From Nocardia alba NBRC 108234 (GTDB lineage: Bacteria > Actinomycetota > Actinomycetes > Mycobacteriales > Mycobacteriaceae): a stretch of DNA of 64,000 nucleotides. A program made the position numbers and the translations under genes. Positions 27,210 through 35,569 of the stretch are shown one piece after another. The first letter of the stretch is position 1; each line of letters opens with the position of its first letter. The notes below the pieces were generated by a model. It did not search any database, was not told where the DNA came from, and worked only from the letters and a program-made list of their open reading frames with translations. Location: assembly GCF_001612665.1 (NCBI RefSeq), contig NZ_BDAX01000025.1, positions 62,001 to 126,000 of the forward strand. The letters run 5' to 3'.

Positions 27210-27253
27210 GCAAACCCGGAGCCCGTGCAGCCCGCACCCGGCGATCAGGCAGG

Positions 27254-28069
27254 ATGGACGCCGTGATCCTGCGTCGTGACTCTTCTCCCGCGAGCAAGGA
27301 CGGCACCCGCACCGTGCGTCCGCCGTCCCAGCATCCCTCCGGCGCGCGTCCGCCCGCGATCCCGCCCGAGCTCGTTCCCAACCACGTCGCGCTGGTGATG
27401 GACGGCAACGGCCGCTGGGCCCAGGAGCGTGGCCTGCCGCGCACCGCCGGACACGAACGCGGCGAAGCCGTGCTCATGGACTCCGTCGAAGGCTGTATCG
27501 AGATCGGCGTCAAGTGGCTCTCGGCCTACGCCTTCTCCACCGAGAACTGGCGACGCAGCCCCGACGAAGTGCGCTTCCTGATGGGCTTCAACCGCGACGT
27601 GATCCGTCGCCGCCGCGACGAGATGCACGACATGGGGGTGCGGGTGCGCTGGGCCGGGCGTCGGCCTCGCCTGTGGCGCAGCGTGATCAAGGAACTCGAG
27701 GTGGCCGAAGAGCTCACCAAGGACAACGACGTGATGACGTTGACCATGTGCGTCAATTACGGTGGTCGTGCCGAAATCGCCGATGCGGCAAGGGAAATCG
27801 CGCGCCGGGTGGCCGCGGGTGAGATCGACCCGGAGAAGGTCGACGAGGCCACCGTCGCGAAGTATCTCGACGAACCCGATATGCCCGATGTCGATCTGTT
27901 CCTGCGGCCCTCCGGCGAGTTCCGCAGCTCCAACTTCCTGATCTGGCAGGCGGCCTACGCCGAATTCGTCTACCAGGACACGCTTTTCCCCGACTTCGAC
28001 CGGCGTAACCTGTGGGACGCGTGCCTGGAATACGCCAAGCGCGATCGCCGCTTCGGTGGCGCCAAATGA
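27254..28069 (+). CDS. uppS: Long-chain (decaprenyl-type) polyprenyl diphosphate synthase UppS
   Basis: 271 residues from ATG 27254; GTG 27263, seven bases after CAGGAT, may be the real leaderless start. cis-Prenyltransferase that extends farnesyl-type diphosphates with isopentenyl diphosphate to make the lipid carrier for peptidoglycan and arabinogalactan. Signature segments: HVALVMDGNGRWAQERGL, SAYAFSTENWRRSP, EVRFLMGF, and DLFLRPSGEFRSSNFLIWQ near the end. Position after recO corresponds to Rv2361c. It overlaps the next gene by ATGA. Confidence 0.95.
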   Translation: MDAVILRRDSSPASKDGTRTVRPPSQHPSGARPPAIPPELVPNHVALVMDGNGRWAQERGLPRTAGHERGEAVLMDSVEGCIEIGVKWLSAYAFSTENWRRSPDEVRFLMGFNRDVIRRRRDEMHDMGVRVRWAGRRPRLWRSVIKELEVAEELTKDNDVMTLTMCVNYGGRAEIADAAREIARRVAAGEIDPEKVDEATVAKYLDEPDMPDVDLFLRPSGEFRSSNFLIWQAAYAEFVYQDTLFPDFDRRNLWDACLEYAKRDRRFGGAK

Positions 28070-28503
28070 GTGACGACGGAGCCGAGATGGACGCCACCAC
28101 GGTCTCACCCGAGATCGACCTGCAGGCCCGCACCGGCGCCTGCCTGCAGATGCAGGACGTCGATGTCCGGGTGGACGCGGACGGTTCGCTCGGCTTCGAG
28201 TACGACGGCGCCCTGTGCTCGATCCGGGCCGTCACCCTCGCGCCCGGACTCACCGTGCTGTCGCTGACCAGCGTGCTGGCGTGGGATCGCCCGCTCAAGG
28301 CGGCATTGCACAAGCGTGTCGCCGAACGTAACAACGAGATCCAGTTCGGGTCGGTCACGCTGATCGCGCGCGGTCAGCTGGGCGATGTCATCCTGCGCTA
28401 CACCTTCCCCGCCGAAGGCCTGGACGACGGGGCCCTCACCACCATGCTGCTGCTGGCGCTGTCCGGCGCGAGCCGAGCCAGGCAGGGTCTGCTCGCGCCG
28501 TAG
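28066..28503 (+). CDS. Conserved hypothetical protein, co-translated with uppS
   Basis: 145 residues, soluble, no signal peptide. Contains alternating strands and helices (DVDVRVDADGSLGFEYDGAL, LTVLSLTSVLAWD, NEIQFGSVTLIARGQLGDVI, then a helix LTTMLLLALSGASRARQ). The strand-strand-helix layout is reminiscent of YbjN-type or secretion-chaperone-like proteins, but no diagnostic motif is visible. It occupies the slot of Rv2360c in M. tuberculosis. The ATG overlaps the uppS stop (ATGA). Confidence 0.8.
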   Translation: MSDDGAEMDATTVSPEIDLQARTGACLQMQDVDVRVDADGSLGFEYDGALCSIRAVTLAPGLTVLSLTSVLAWDRPLKAALHKRVAERNNEIQFGSVTLIARGQLGDVILRYTFPAEGLDDGALTTMLLLALSGASRARQGLLAP

Positions 28504-28507
28504 CCCG

Positions 28508-28519
28508 TGACATCTGTCA
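28508..28519. promoter_or_regulatory. Palindrome before the ABC exporter / two-component operon
   Basis: TGACA-TC-TGTCA is a perfect palindrome, 60 bp before the ABC ATPase start; a further TGACA follows at 28531-28535. Inference: binding site of the LuxR-type response regulator encoded at the end of this gene group. Confidence 0.5.
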
Positions 28520-28578
28520 TGGGCCGATCGTGACACTCGGCTCAGGTTTCGCGGCTTCGTCCGCGCGAATCTTGAACC

Positions 28579-29502
28579 ATGCCTTCACCACGAACAACCC
28601 GCGCGGCCATCGAGCTGCGCGACCTGCGCAAAACCTTTCCCGGCGGCACGGATCCGGTCCGCGCCGTCGACGGTCTCGACCTGACCGTGGAGCCGGGGGA
28701 GATCGTCGCCTTTCTCGGCCCCAACGGCGCGGGCAAGTCGACCACGATCGACCTGCTCCTCGGTCTGACCATTCCCGATTCCGGCACGGTCACGGTTTTC
28801 GGCGAAGCACCGCAGGATGCCGTGCGGACCGGCCGGGTGGCCGCGGTACTGCAGTCGGGTGGGCTGCTGCCCGACCTCACCGTCGGTGAGACCGTCCGCT
28901 TGGTCGCCGCCCTGCACGCCAGGCCGCGGCCGGTGCTCGAAGTCCTCGAGCGGGCAGGCATCGTCGATATCGCCGACCGCCTCGTCGGCAAGTGCTCGGG
29001 CGGCCAGCAGCAGCGGCTGCGGTTCGCACTGGCACTGCTGCCCGACCCGGACCTGATCGTGCTGGACGAACCCACCACCGGCATGGACGTGTCGGGCAGG
29101 CGGGATTTCTGGGCGGCCATGCGCGAGGATGCGGGCAGCGGCCGCACCGTGCTGTTCGCGACCCACTATCTCGACGAAGCCGACGCCTATGCCGACCGGA
29201 TCGTGCTGGTGCGCGCCGGTCGCGTCGTCGCCGACGGCAGCGCCGCCCAGATCAGGAACCTGGCCGTCGGCCGGACAGTGGCGGCCACCCTGCCCGGTGC
29301 CGACTCGGCGTCTCTGTCGGCGCTGCCCGGTGTCGAACAGGTGGAGTTGCGCGGCGATCGGATTCTGGTGCAGGCCAGAGACTCCGATGACGTCGCTCGT
29401 TTCCTGCTCACTCACACCGCCGCTCATGACATCGAAATCACCACCCACAACCTGGAATCGGCGTTCCTCGCGCTGACCTCCGTTCCCGAAGGCGAGCGCT
29501 GA
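28579..29502 (+). CDS. ABC-2 exporter ATP-binding protein
   Basis: 307 residues. Nucleotide-binding subunit of a DrrA-like exporter: Walker A GPNGAGKST, signature CSGGQQQRLRFALAL, Walker B LIVLDEPTTGMD, switch His in FATHYLDEADA, then a C-terminal extension of about 85 residues typical of ABC-2 drug or lipid exporters. It pairs with the permease gene one base downstream. With the following two-component genes it forms a sensor-exporter unit resembling drug-resistance and DesKR-controlled transporters. Substrate unknown. Confidence 0.93.
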   Translation: MPSPRTTRAAIELRDLRKTFPGGTDPVRAVDGLDLTVEPGEIVAFLGPNGAGKSTTIDLLLGLTIPDSGTVTVFGEAPQDAVRTGRVAAVLQSGGLLPDLTVGETVRLVAALHARPRPVLEVLERAGIVDIADRLVGKCSGGQQQRLRFALALLPDPDLIVLDEPTTGMDVSGRRDFWAAMREDAGSGRTVLFATHYLDEADAYADRIVLVRAGRVVADGSAAQIRNLAVGRTVAATLPGADSASLSALPGVEQVELRGDRILVQARDSDDVARFLLTHTAAHDIEITTHNLESAFLALTSVPEGER

Positions 29503-29503
29503 C

Positions 29504-30289
29504 ATGATCGAGACAATCCAGACCGCGACGAAACCGGTGCGCACACCTCGCCGCGGCGGCTTCAGCACGGCGTTTCTCGCACTCGAACTTCGCCGCATGC
29601 TCCGCAACCGGCGCACCATGATCTTCACCCTGATCATGCCGCCGGTGTTCTTCGTGATCTTCGGTCTGCAGGGCGGAAACCGAGACCAGTCCTTCGGGTC
29701 GGGCAACATCACCGGCTACATCATGGTGTCGATGGCGCTCTACGGCGCCCTGCTCGCGACCACCAGCGGCGGCGCGATGGTGGCGGTCGAACGTTCGCAC
29801 GGCTGGACCCGTCAGTTGCGGCTGACGCCGCTGCGGCCGGTGGCCTACGTGGCGACGAAGGTCGCGGTCGCGATGTCGCTGGGATTGGTGGCGGTGACGA
29901 CGGTGTTCGTCGTCGGCGCGTGCTGCGGTGCGAGCCTGACGCCGGTGGCCTGGGTGGCTTGCTTCCTGCTCGCGTGGGTCTGCTCGCTGGTGTTCGCGGC
30001 CTTCGGTCTGCTCATGGGTTACCTGTTGCCCTCGGAGAATGTGATGCAGCTGCTCGGCCCCGGACTGGCGATGCTGTCGTTCGCCGGCGGGTTGTTCTTC
30101 CCGATCCACGGGTGGTTCGCCACGGTGTCGAAGGTGCTGCCGACCTACGGGGTCGCCACCCTGGTGCGCACCCCGTTCGGTGATACCGGTGCGGGCACCA
30201 TCGCGCTGGCCGTGGTGAACGTCGTCGCGTGGACCGTGGTTTTCGTGGTGGGCGCGGCCGCGCTGTTCCGCCGGGACACCGACCGTTGA
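29504..30289 (+). CDS. ABC-2 exporter permease
   Basis: 261 residues with six hydrophobic segments, starting with RTMIFTLIMPPVFFVIFGL and ending WTVVFVVGAAALFRR. ABC-2 membrane family; the amphipathic N-terminal ELRRMLRNRR and the cytoplasmic HGWTRQLRLTPLRP loop that contacts the ATPase are typical. ATG 29504 is one base after the ATPase stop. Partner of the protein encoded at 28579. Confidence 0.92.
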   Translation: MIETIQTATKPVRTPRRGGFSTAFLALELRRMLRNRRTMIFTLIMPPVFFVIFGLQGGNRDQSFGSGNITGYIMVSMALYGALLATTSGGAMVAVERSHGWTRQLRLTPLRPVAYVATKVAVAMSLGLVAVTTVFVVGACCGASLTPVAWVACFLLAWVCSLVFAAFGLLMGYLLPSENVMQLLGPGLAMLSFAGGLFFPIHGWFATVSKVLPTYGVATLVRTPFGDTGAGTIALAVVNVVAWTVVFVVGAAALFRRDTDR

Positions 30290-30329
30290 GGCAACGATCA
30301 CGCGGGCCGATTCGTGAGTACCGTCAGTA

Positions 30330-30349
30330 CTCGCGGGTCGGCCCGCGAG
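30330..30349. terminator. Hairpin between exporter and sensor kinase genes
   Basis: CTCGCGGG (30330-30337), loop TCGG, CCCGCGAG (30342-30349): perfect 8-bp stem without a T-run, 41 bp after the permease stop and just before the kinase start. It may reduce transcription into the regulator genes. Confidence 0.4.
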
Positions 30350-30370
30350 GGCTGGGAGAAGGGACTGTTC

Positions 30371-31534
30371 GTGAGTTCGGGTGACTTCGTCGACCGGGTG
30401 TTCGGTGCGGGGGCGGCCGATGCCGACGGCACGCGCCGCGGGTGGTTCGGTGCCGCGCTCGCGACAGGATGGTTGCTGTATCTGGTGCCGCAGATCTATG
30501 ACAGCTGGGTCGAGCACGGCACAGGGCGGGCGGCCGGTGCGGCGGTAGCTGTGCTGGCGTTCGGCGGGCTGATCGTGACGGCGTTCGTTGTCTTCCGCCG
30601 ACTCGACTGGGACGAACAGGCCGATCCACGGTCGGTCGATCCGCGGATCTGGCCGCTGCTGGCCGGCATGGCCGCGTTGTCGGCGGTGCTGATGGTGCTG
30701 CTCGGCGCGGCCGCGCTGCCGACCGTCCTCTACATCGCCGTGGTCGCGATATTCTCGCTGCCCACCCGGCGCTCGGCGGTGGTGGTGGCGGCGGTATCGG
30801 CGACGATGGTGGTGATGCCCGTGTTCGCGCCCGGTCGGTGGCTCGGCGGCACGGCGCTGGTGCTCGCGGTGATTCCGCCGGTGATCTGGCTGGCCAGGGA
30901 GATCGGCCTGCGCGGCAGGCGGCTACAGGCGATCACCCGCAGTCAGCGTGCCGACCTGGCGATCGAGGCCGAGCGCAACCGGGTCGCCCGCGATGTGCAC
31001 GACATCCTCGGCCATTCCCTCACGGTCATCACCATCAAAACCGAACTCGCGCAACGCCTTATCGATGTCGACGTGGACCGCGCCAAGACCGAACTCGCCG
31101 ATGTGGAACGGCTGGCCCGTGAGGCGCTGGCCGGGGTACGCGACACCGTCGGTGGTCTGCGCGAGGTGAGTTTGCGCCGAGAACTCGCCACCGCGCACAC
31201 CGCGCTGACCGCGGCCGAAATCGTTGCTGTACTGCCTGATTCGACGATGGTGGACACTCGGCACAGTGAGTTGTTCGGCTGGGTACTGCGCGAAGCGGTC
31301 ACCAACGTCGTGCGCCACAGCGCGGCCGGACACTGCACCGTGGTCGTCACCGAGAACAGCATCGAGATCACCGACGACGGCCACGGCTTCGATGTCACCG
31401 CACCGTCCGGCTCGGGTTTGCGTGGGTTGGCCGAGCGACTGCGCGCGGCCGGTGGCACGCTGACCATATCCACGCCATCGGGCGGCGGCGTCGGCCTGCT
31501 GGCGACGGTGCCCGCGGAAGGGAGTGTCCGATGA
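30371..31534 (+). CDS. Sensor histidine kinase (NarL/DesK class)
   Basis: 387 residues from GTG 30371, preceded by GGGAGAAGGGA; GTG 30314 lacks such a site. Four to five N-terminal TM helices (about 30-180) with little extracellular loop form the sensor, then the HisKA_3 dimerisation helix with phospho-acceptor His210 in RNRVARDVHDILGHSL, and the ATPase domain (REAVTNVVRHSAAGHC N-box, ITDDGHGFD, GSGLRGLAERL). Its design suggests sensing within the membrane. It overlaps the response regulator gene by ATGA and follows the exporter genes, so it probably controls them. Confidence 0.92.
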   Translation: MSSGDFVDRVFGAGAADADGTRRGWFGAALATGWLLYLVPQIYDSWVEHGTGRAAGAAVAVLAFGGLIVTAFVVFRRLDWDEQADPRSVDPRIWPLLAGMAALSAVLMVLLGAAALPTVLYIAVVAIFSLPTRRSAVVVAAVSATMVVMPVFAPGRWLGGTALVLAVIPPVIWLAREIGLRGRRLQAITRSQRADLAIEAERNRVARDVHDILGHSLTVITIKTELAQRLIDVDVDRAKTELADVERLAREALAGVRDTVGGLREVSLRRELATAHTALTAAEIVAVLPDSTMVDTRHSELFGWVLREAVTNVVRHSAAGHCTVVVTENSIEITDDGHGFDVTAPSGSGLRGLAERLRAAGGTLTISTPSGGGVGLLATVPAEGSVR

Positions 31535-32136
31535 TCCGGTTGCTGCTCGCCGACGATCAGGCACTGGTGCGTGGCGCACTCGTCGCCCTGCTCGGCCTGG
31601 AATCCGACCTGGAGGTGGTCGCCGAGGTCGGCCGTGGCGACGAAGTGCTGGCCGCGGTGACCCGCACCAGCCCCGACGTGGCACTCCTCGACATCGACAT
31701 GCCAGGCCTGGACGGCATCGAAGTCGCCGCCCGCCTGCACGCCGCGCACCCGCGCGTGCGAATCCTCATGGTCACCACGTTCGGCCGCCCCGGCTACCTC
31801 CGCCGCGCCATCGACGCCGGAGCGAGCGGGTTCGTCGTGAAGGACACTCCCGCACGGGAATTGGCCGACGCGGTGCGCCGGGTGCACTTGGGACTACGCG
31901 TCGTGGACCCGGCACTGGCGACCGAGACGCTCACCGCCGGAACATCTCCGCTCACGGCGAGGGAACGTCAGGTGCTGGCCGCGGCCGCCGACGGATCGGC
32001 GGCCGGGGTCATCGCCGAGCGTTTGCATCTCTCGGAAGGGACTGTGCGCAACCATCTCTCGGCCGCCATCGGCAAGACCGGCACCCGCAACCGCGCGGAG
32101 GCGATCCTGGCCGCGCGGCGTCAGGGCTGGTTGTAG
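31531..32136 (+). CDS. LuxR/NarL-type response regulator
   Basis: 201 residues. Receiver domain with Asp8-Asp9 and phospho-acceptor Asp54 (ALLDIDMPG), Lys in VVKDTPA, then a GerE helix-turn-helix (LTARERQVLAAAADGSAAGV, LHLSEGTVRNHLSAAIGKTG). The ATG overlaps the kinase stop (ATGA). Likely activates or represses the adjacent ABC exporter through the palindrome at 28508. Confidence 0.94.
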   Translation: MIRLLLADDQALVRGALVALLGLESDLEVVAEVGRGDEVLAAVTRTSPDVALLDIDMPGLDGIEVAARLHAAHPRVRILMVTTFGRPGYLRRAIDAGASGFVVKDTPARELADAVRRVHLGLRVVDPALATETLTAGTSPLTARERQVLAAAADGSAAGVIAERLHLSEGTVRNHLSAAIGKTGTRNRAEAILAARRQGWL

Positions 32137-32137
32137 C

Positions 32138-32890
32138 TCAGCGCTCGGGCTTCCAGGTGATCTTGCCGCCCGTGAAGTCCTGGGCCTTGCCGCCCTGGTA
32201 GTCGTATTCGTCGCTGGTGGGGTAGCCGTAGCGACCGTTTTCCCCGCCCGCACGGATCCAGTCGGCCTGGATGTTGCCCCACACCGCGTGCGCGCCGGTC
32301 TTCGACGTCCAGTAGATGGCGCCGGTCGGGAACATGGTGAACTGTCCGTCACCCTTGCCGGTCGCGGAGACGTCGGTGAGCGGGAAGCCGAGCGGGCTCG
32401 ATTCCCAGCCCAACGCCGCCCACTTGTCGCGGATCGGGCCGCTGATCTGGTGCGCGCCGGTGCCGACGGACCAGTAGATCGAGCCCTTCTGGAAGTGGTT
32501 GTAGCGACCGCCCCCCGACGGGGTGTTCTGCTCGCGGGTGGTCGGGTAGCCGAGCTTGCCCGACTCATTGCCCGTCTCGGCGAACTTGTCACGGATCTGG
32601 CCCGAGACGGTGTTGGCATTGGTATCGGGATGCCAGTAGATGGCCGCGTTGTTGGCGAAGGTCTGGTATTTGCCACCGGCCGCCGCGTCGGATTCCGGGG
32701 ACGTGGGCTCACCCAGCGCCGCGCCGCCCGCCGAGTCGTATTCGGTCTCGATCGCGCCGCCCACCTCGAATCCGCCGATCATCCTGGCCTGTGCGGTACC
32801 TGCCACCGCCGCGGGCAGCGCGGCTGCGACGGTCAGGGCCGCCAGCGCGGTCAGGGCGCGTGAACGGACGGTTCTACGGTGCAAAGTCAC
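32138..32890 (-). CDS. Secreted LGFP-repeat protein
   Basis: 250 residues from GTG 32890, with GGGAG seven bases upstream. The signal peptide has a hydrophobic core LTALAALTVAAALPAAVAG and ends near TAQA. The mature part is a chain of about four LGFP-type repeats (examples LGYPTTREQ, LGFPLTDVS, YGYPTSDEY, each with an IYW segment about 40 residues earlier). LGFP repeats occur in cell-envelope proteins of mycolic-acid bacteria, including corynebacterial mycolyltransferases, and are thought to bind cell-wall polymers. No enzymatic domain is present. Convergent with the response regulator gene, one base apart. Confidence 0.88.
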   Translation of the reverse strand: MTLHRRTVRSRALTALAALTVAAALPAAVAGTAQARMIGGFEVGGAIETEYDSAGGAALGEPTSPESDAAAGGKYQTFANNAAIYWHPDTNANTVSGQIRDKFAETGNESGKLGYPTTREQNTPSGGGRYNHFQKGSIYWSVGTGAHQISGPIRDKWAALGWESSPLGFPLTDVSATGKGDGQFTMFPTGAIYWTSKTGAHAVWGNIQADWIRAGGENGRYGYPTSDEYDYQGGKAQDFTGGKITWKPER

Positions 32891-32999
32891 AGCAAACTCC
32901 CGGGTCGGATCGGTATTCAACGATGTCCGGCGCGCGGGACCCCCTCCGGTGCCGCACCCGAACCTACCCGTTCGGCCGCGTCGGCAACAGTGGGATTAC

Positions 33000-33608
33000 T
33001 CACCTGGGGTGATGCGGTGGTCCGGGCAGCATCACCGCGAGGCCGCGGGCGAAATCGTCCGGCTCGACGTCCTCGAGTAGCAGATGCTGCAGGATGAACC
33101 CGGGCAGCAACCCGATGATCGTCTTGGCGATCACGTCGGAATCGGTGCCGGGCGGCAGCCAACCGGTTTCGCGCAGCCGGTCCGCGTACTCGAACCACAG
33201 CTCGCGCATCGCCGCGATGGCCGTGCGGACCGGGACGGCGGCCTCGGGCGAGACCAAAGCCAGCGCCCATGCCTGCGGGGCGAGCCGCAGTGGCCCGTCC
33301 GGTCCACTCCGCTTGACGATCTCGGTGGTCAACAACCTGATGACCTCCGCCGGGGGAGGCAGGTCGTCGCCGCGAATGATCTCGGCGAGCCGCTCGCGCA
33401 ACGGCCCCATGGTGCGGCTCACGAGCGCGCCGATGATCTCGTTCTTGCTGGTGAAGTACCGATACACCGCACCCGCCGACATCTGCGATTCCGCGAACAC
33501 GTCCTGCATGGAGGTCTCGTGGAACCCCTTTCTGGCGAAGCACAGCTGCGCGGCGTCGAGGATCTGCTGCCTGCGGCGTTCCAGGTGTTCTTCGCTGACT
33601 CGGGGCAT
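33000..33608 (-). CDS. TetR family regulator
   Basis: 202 residues. Strong N-terminal HTH: QILDAAQLCFARKGFHETSM, MSAGAVYRYFTSKNEII. The C-terminal domain carries WALALVSPEAAVPVRTAI and is of the TetR_C type near BetI/KstR2-like proteins. It is divergent from the membrane protein gene at 33711, and two copies of an operator-like sequence fill the gap, so it probably represses both genes. Confidence 0.92.
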   Translation of the reverse strand: MPRVSEEHLERRRQQILDAAQLCFARKGFHETSMQDVFAESQMSAGAVYRYFTSKNEIIGALVSRTMGPLRERLAEIIRGDDLPPPAEVIRLLTTEIVKRSGPDGPLRLAPQAWALALVSPEAAVPVRTAIAAMRELWFEYADRLRETGWLPPGTDSDVIAKTIIGLLPGFILQHLLLEDVEPDDFARGLAVMLPGPPHHPR

Positions 33609-33620
33609 GGGTCAAAACTA

Positions 33621-33697
33621 AAACGAATGTCCGTTCTTGACAAGCGAGGTGAATGGGTGTCACGGTAGGCCCATTAAAAAGAACGAACATTCGCTTT
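33621..33697. promoter_or_regulatory. Paired TetR operators in the divergent gap
   Basis: ACGAATGTCCGTTCTT (about 33622-33638) and, on the other strand, GCGAATGTTCGTTCTT (33679-33695) are the same element in inverted orientation, 58 bp apart, each next to a start. A TTGACA (33637-33642) abuts the first copy. Inference: operators for the flanking TetR. Confidence 0.72.
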
Positions 33698-33710
33698 AGG
33701 GAGAAATTGC

Positions 33711-34685
33711 ATGACGATCACCCGCCGAGCAGTAGCTCTCGGCCTCGCGGCCACGGCGATGCAGGCCCTGATGCTGATCGCCTTCGCTTGGCCCGCCGTC
33801 AATGTCGGCCCGCGTGATCTGCCGATCGCCGTCGCGGGTCCCGCCGCCACGCAGGTCGCCGAGCAGCTGCGACAGCGCGATCCCGATGCCTTCGAGATCA
33901 CCGCCGTCGCCGACGCGGCGCAGGCGCGAAGCGCGATGGCCGACAATGAGATCTACGGGGCCGTCATCACTGGCAACGGCGCACCCCAGGTCCTGGTCGC
34001 CTCAGCCGCCTCGCCCGCCGTCGCCCAGCAGCTCACCGCCCTCGCGCAACAGCTCAGCGGTATCCCCGCTGTTCCCGTCGAGGACGTGATCGCCATCGAC
34101 CCCGACGACCAGCGCGGCGCGGGCTTCGGCTCGATGGTCCTGCCCCTCGTCATGTCCGGTATGGCCGCCGGAGTCCTGCTCACCCTGCTGATCCCGGCCT
34201 TCGGCGCCCGCTTCGCCGGCCTGGCCGCCTTCGGTATCGCGGGTGGACTCCTGAGCACCCTGATCTTCCACACCTGGCTCTCGATCCTGCCCGGCTCCTA
34301 CCTCGAACTGGCCGCCATCGCGGGCCTGGCGTCCTTCACCGTCGCCGCCGTCATCGTCGGCCTGGCCGCCGCCATCGGCCGCCCCGGCCTCGGCCTCGGC
34401 GCCCTCACCATGCTGCTGGTCGGCAATCCCTTCTCCGCCGCCACCTCGGCCCCCGAACTCCTGCCCCAGCCCTGGGGCACCCTCGGCCAGTTGCTTCCCC
34501 CCGGCGCCGCGGCCTCGCTCCTGCGCTCGGTCGCCTACTTCGACGGCGCGGGCGCCCTCGCGCCCCTCACCGTCCTACTCGCCTGGGCCGCGGCCGGAGT
34601 CGCTCTCCTCGGCCTCGCCGCCCTCCGCTCCCGTCAGGAGGCCATGCTCACCGCAGCGCCCGAACCGGTGGCCGTACCCGCCTGA
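33711..34685 (+). CDS. ABC-2/YhgE-type membrane protein under TetR control
   Basis: 324 residues. TM1 at the N-terminus (LGLAATAMQALMLIAFAWPA), a soluble extracytoplasmic region (about 30-135, with IYGAVITGNGAPQVLVAS), then about five to six TM segments to the C-terminus. This is the plan of YhgE/Pip and ABC-2-like membrane proteins, in which TM1 and the rest are split by an outside domain. No ATPase gene lies beside it, so it may work alone, for example in export or membrane lipid handling. ATG 33711 behind AGGGAGAA. Repression by the divergent TetR is likely. Confidence 0.8.
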   Translation: MTITRRAVALGLAATAMQALMLIAFAWPAVNVGPRDLPIAVAGPAATQVAEQLRQRDPDAFEITAVADAAQARSAMADNEIYGAVITGNGAPQVLVASAASPAVAQQLTALAQQLSGIPAVPVEDVIAIDPDDQRGAGFGSMVLPLVMSGMAAGVLLTLLIPAFGARFAGLAAFGIAGGLLSTLIFHTWLSILPGSYLELAAIAGLASFTVAAVIVGLAAAIGRPGLGLGALTMLLVGNPFSAATSAPELLPQPWGTLGQLLPPGAAASLLRSVAYFDGAGALAPLTVLLAWAAAGVALLGLAALRSRQEAMLTAAPEPVAVPA

Positions 34686-34699
34686 CCATCCCGCCGAAA

Positions 34700-34729
34700 G
34701 CTCCGCACGAAACAACACTCGTGCGGAGC
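34700..34729. terminator. Strong hairpin, bidirectional terminator candidate
   Basis: GCTCCGCACGA (34700-34710), loop AACAACAC, TCGTGCGGAGC (34719-34729): perfect 11-bp stem followed by CTTTCC; on the other strand it is followed by TTTCGG. It lies between the convergent ends of the TetR-controlled gene and the EspG gene. Confidence 0.75.
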
Positions 34730-34798
34730 CTTTCCGGCTTCGATGCCGAGCGAGGTTGCCGAGATTCGGCGGGTATTCGCTGCATCGGAAGCTGCCCG

Positions 34799-35569
34799 CT
34801 ACCCGGTGCGGTAGTCGTCGGCGCCGAATTCCTGGTGGTAGCGCTGGGCTCGGGTCAGCATGCGGTAGATGCCGGCGATCATGCGGTCGGTGGGGAGGGG
34901 TTCGGCGACGATGGGGTCGCCGGTTTTCACGTAGTAGCGGCCGTCGGGGTAGTCCATCCACCAGAAAGTGCGGGCCGGGGTGGGGCGGGAATCGAGGGCG
35001 GGGCCGGACAGGGCCGAGATCTCGCCGAAGGCTCGGCGGGGGCGGTGGAACATGCTGTTGAGCTGGTCGGCCGAGCTGAGGCGGCCCGCGCGGTATTCGA
35101 AATGGTCTTCTTCGGCGGCCAGTTGGTCTCGGCGGACTTCTACCGGCGGCTTCTTGCCCGGTTTCGTGCGGGGCAGTGCCGCGACGGTCAGCGCGGCGAC
35201 CTGGCTGGGAGTGCAGTAGGTGAGGGTCACGTCGGCGCCGGTGTCCTCCGCGCTGCCCGGCTCCTGTCGCAGGGTGGCGCCGACCGCGCCGCGGATCGCA
35301 CCGTGGAAGCGGATGATGTTCGCATTGTCCTGGCCCACATAGCCTTTGGATTCGACCCTGGCTTCTGGGTCGAGCAGCACGGCGAGCGCACGTTCTACCG
35401 CCGGGTCGTACTTGCGAAGGAGAGCTTGCACCGCGGCTTCCCGGTGCTGTTCGAGTTCATCGAAATCGACTATGTCGGTGCGATATTGGAGTGGGTAGGG
35501 CAGGCGGTCGCGACCGTAGCCGGACCACAGGATCTCGAATTCGGTACCCGTGAATTCAGCGCGCTGCAC
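34799..35569 (-). CDS. EspG-family ESX secretion chaperone
   Basis: 256 residues. In mycobacteria EspG is the cytosolic chaperone that binds the tip of PPE proteins in PE-PPE dimers and delivers them to a cognate ESX system. Seen here: an EspG-like start (EFTGTEFEILWSGYGRDRLP YPLQ in the track of the family), long mixed alpha/beta body, and the segment DVTLTYCTPSQVAALTVAAL. GTG 35569 gives a 14-base overlap with the PPE-like gene; the frame is open further up but would lie inside that gene. Last gene of the operon and directly after its probable client. Confidence 0.82.
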   Translation of the reverse strand: MQRAEFTGTEFEILWSGYGRDRLPYPLQYRTDIVDFDELEQHREAAVQALLRKYDPAVERALAVLLDPEARVESKGYVGQDNANIIRFHGAIRGAVGATLRQEPGSAEDTGADVTLTYCTPSQVAALTVAALPRTKPGKKPPVEVRRDQLAAEEDHFEYRAGRLSSADQLNSMFHRPRRAFGEISALSGPALDSRPTPARTFWWMDYPDGRYYVKTGDPIVAEPLPTDRMIAGIYRMLTRAQRYHQEFGADDYRTG

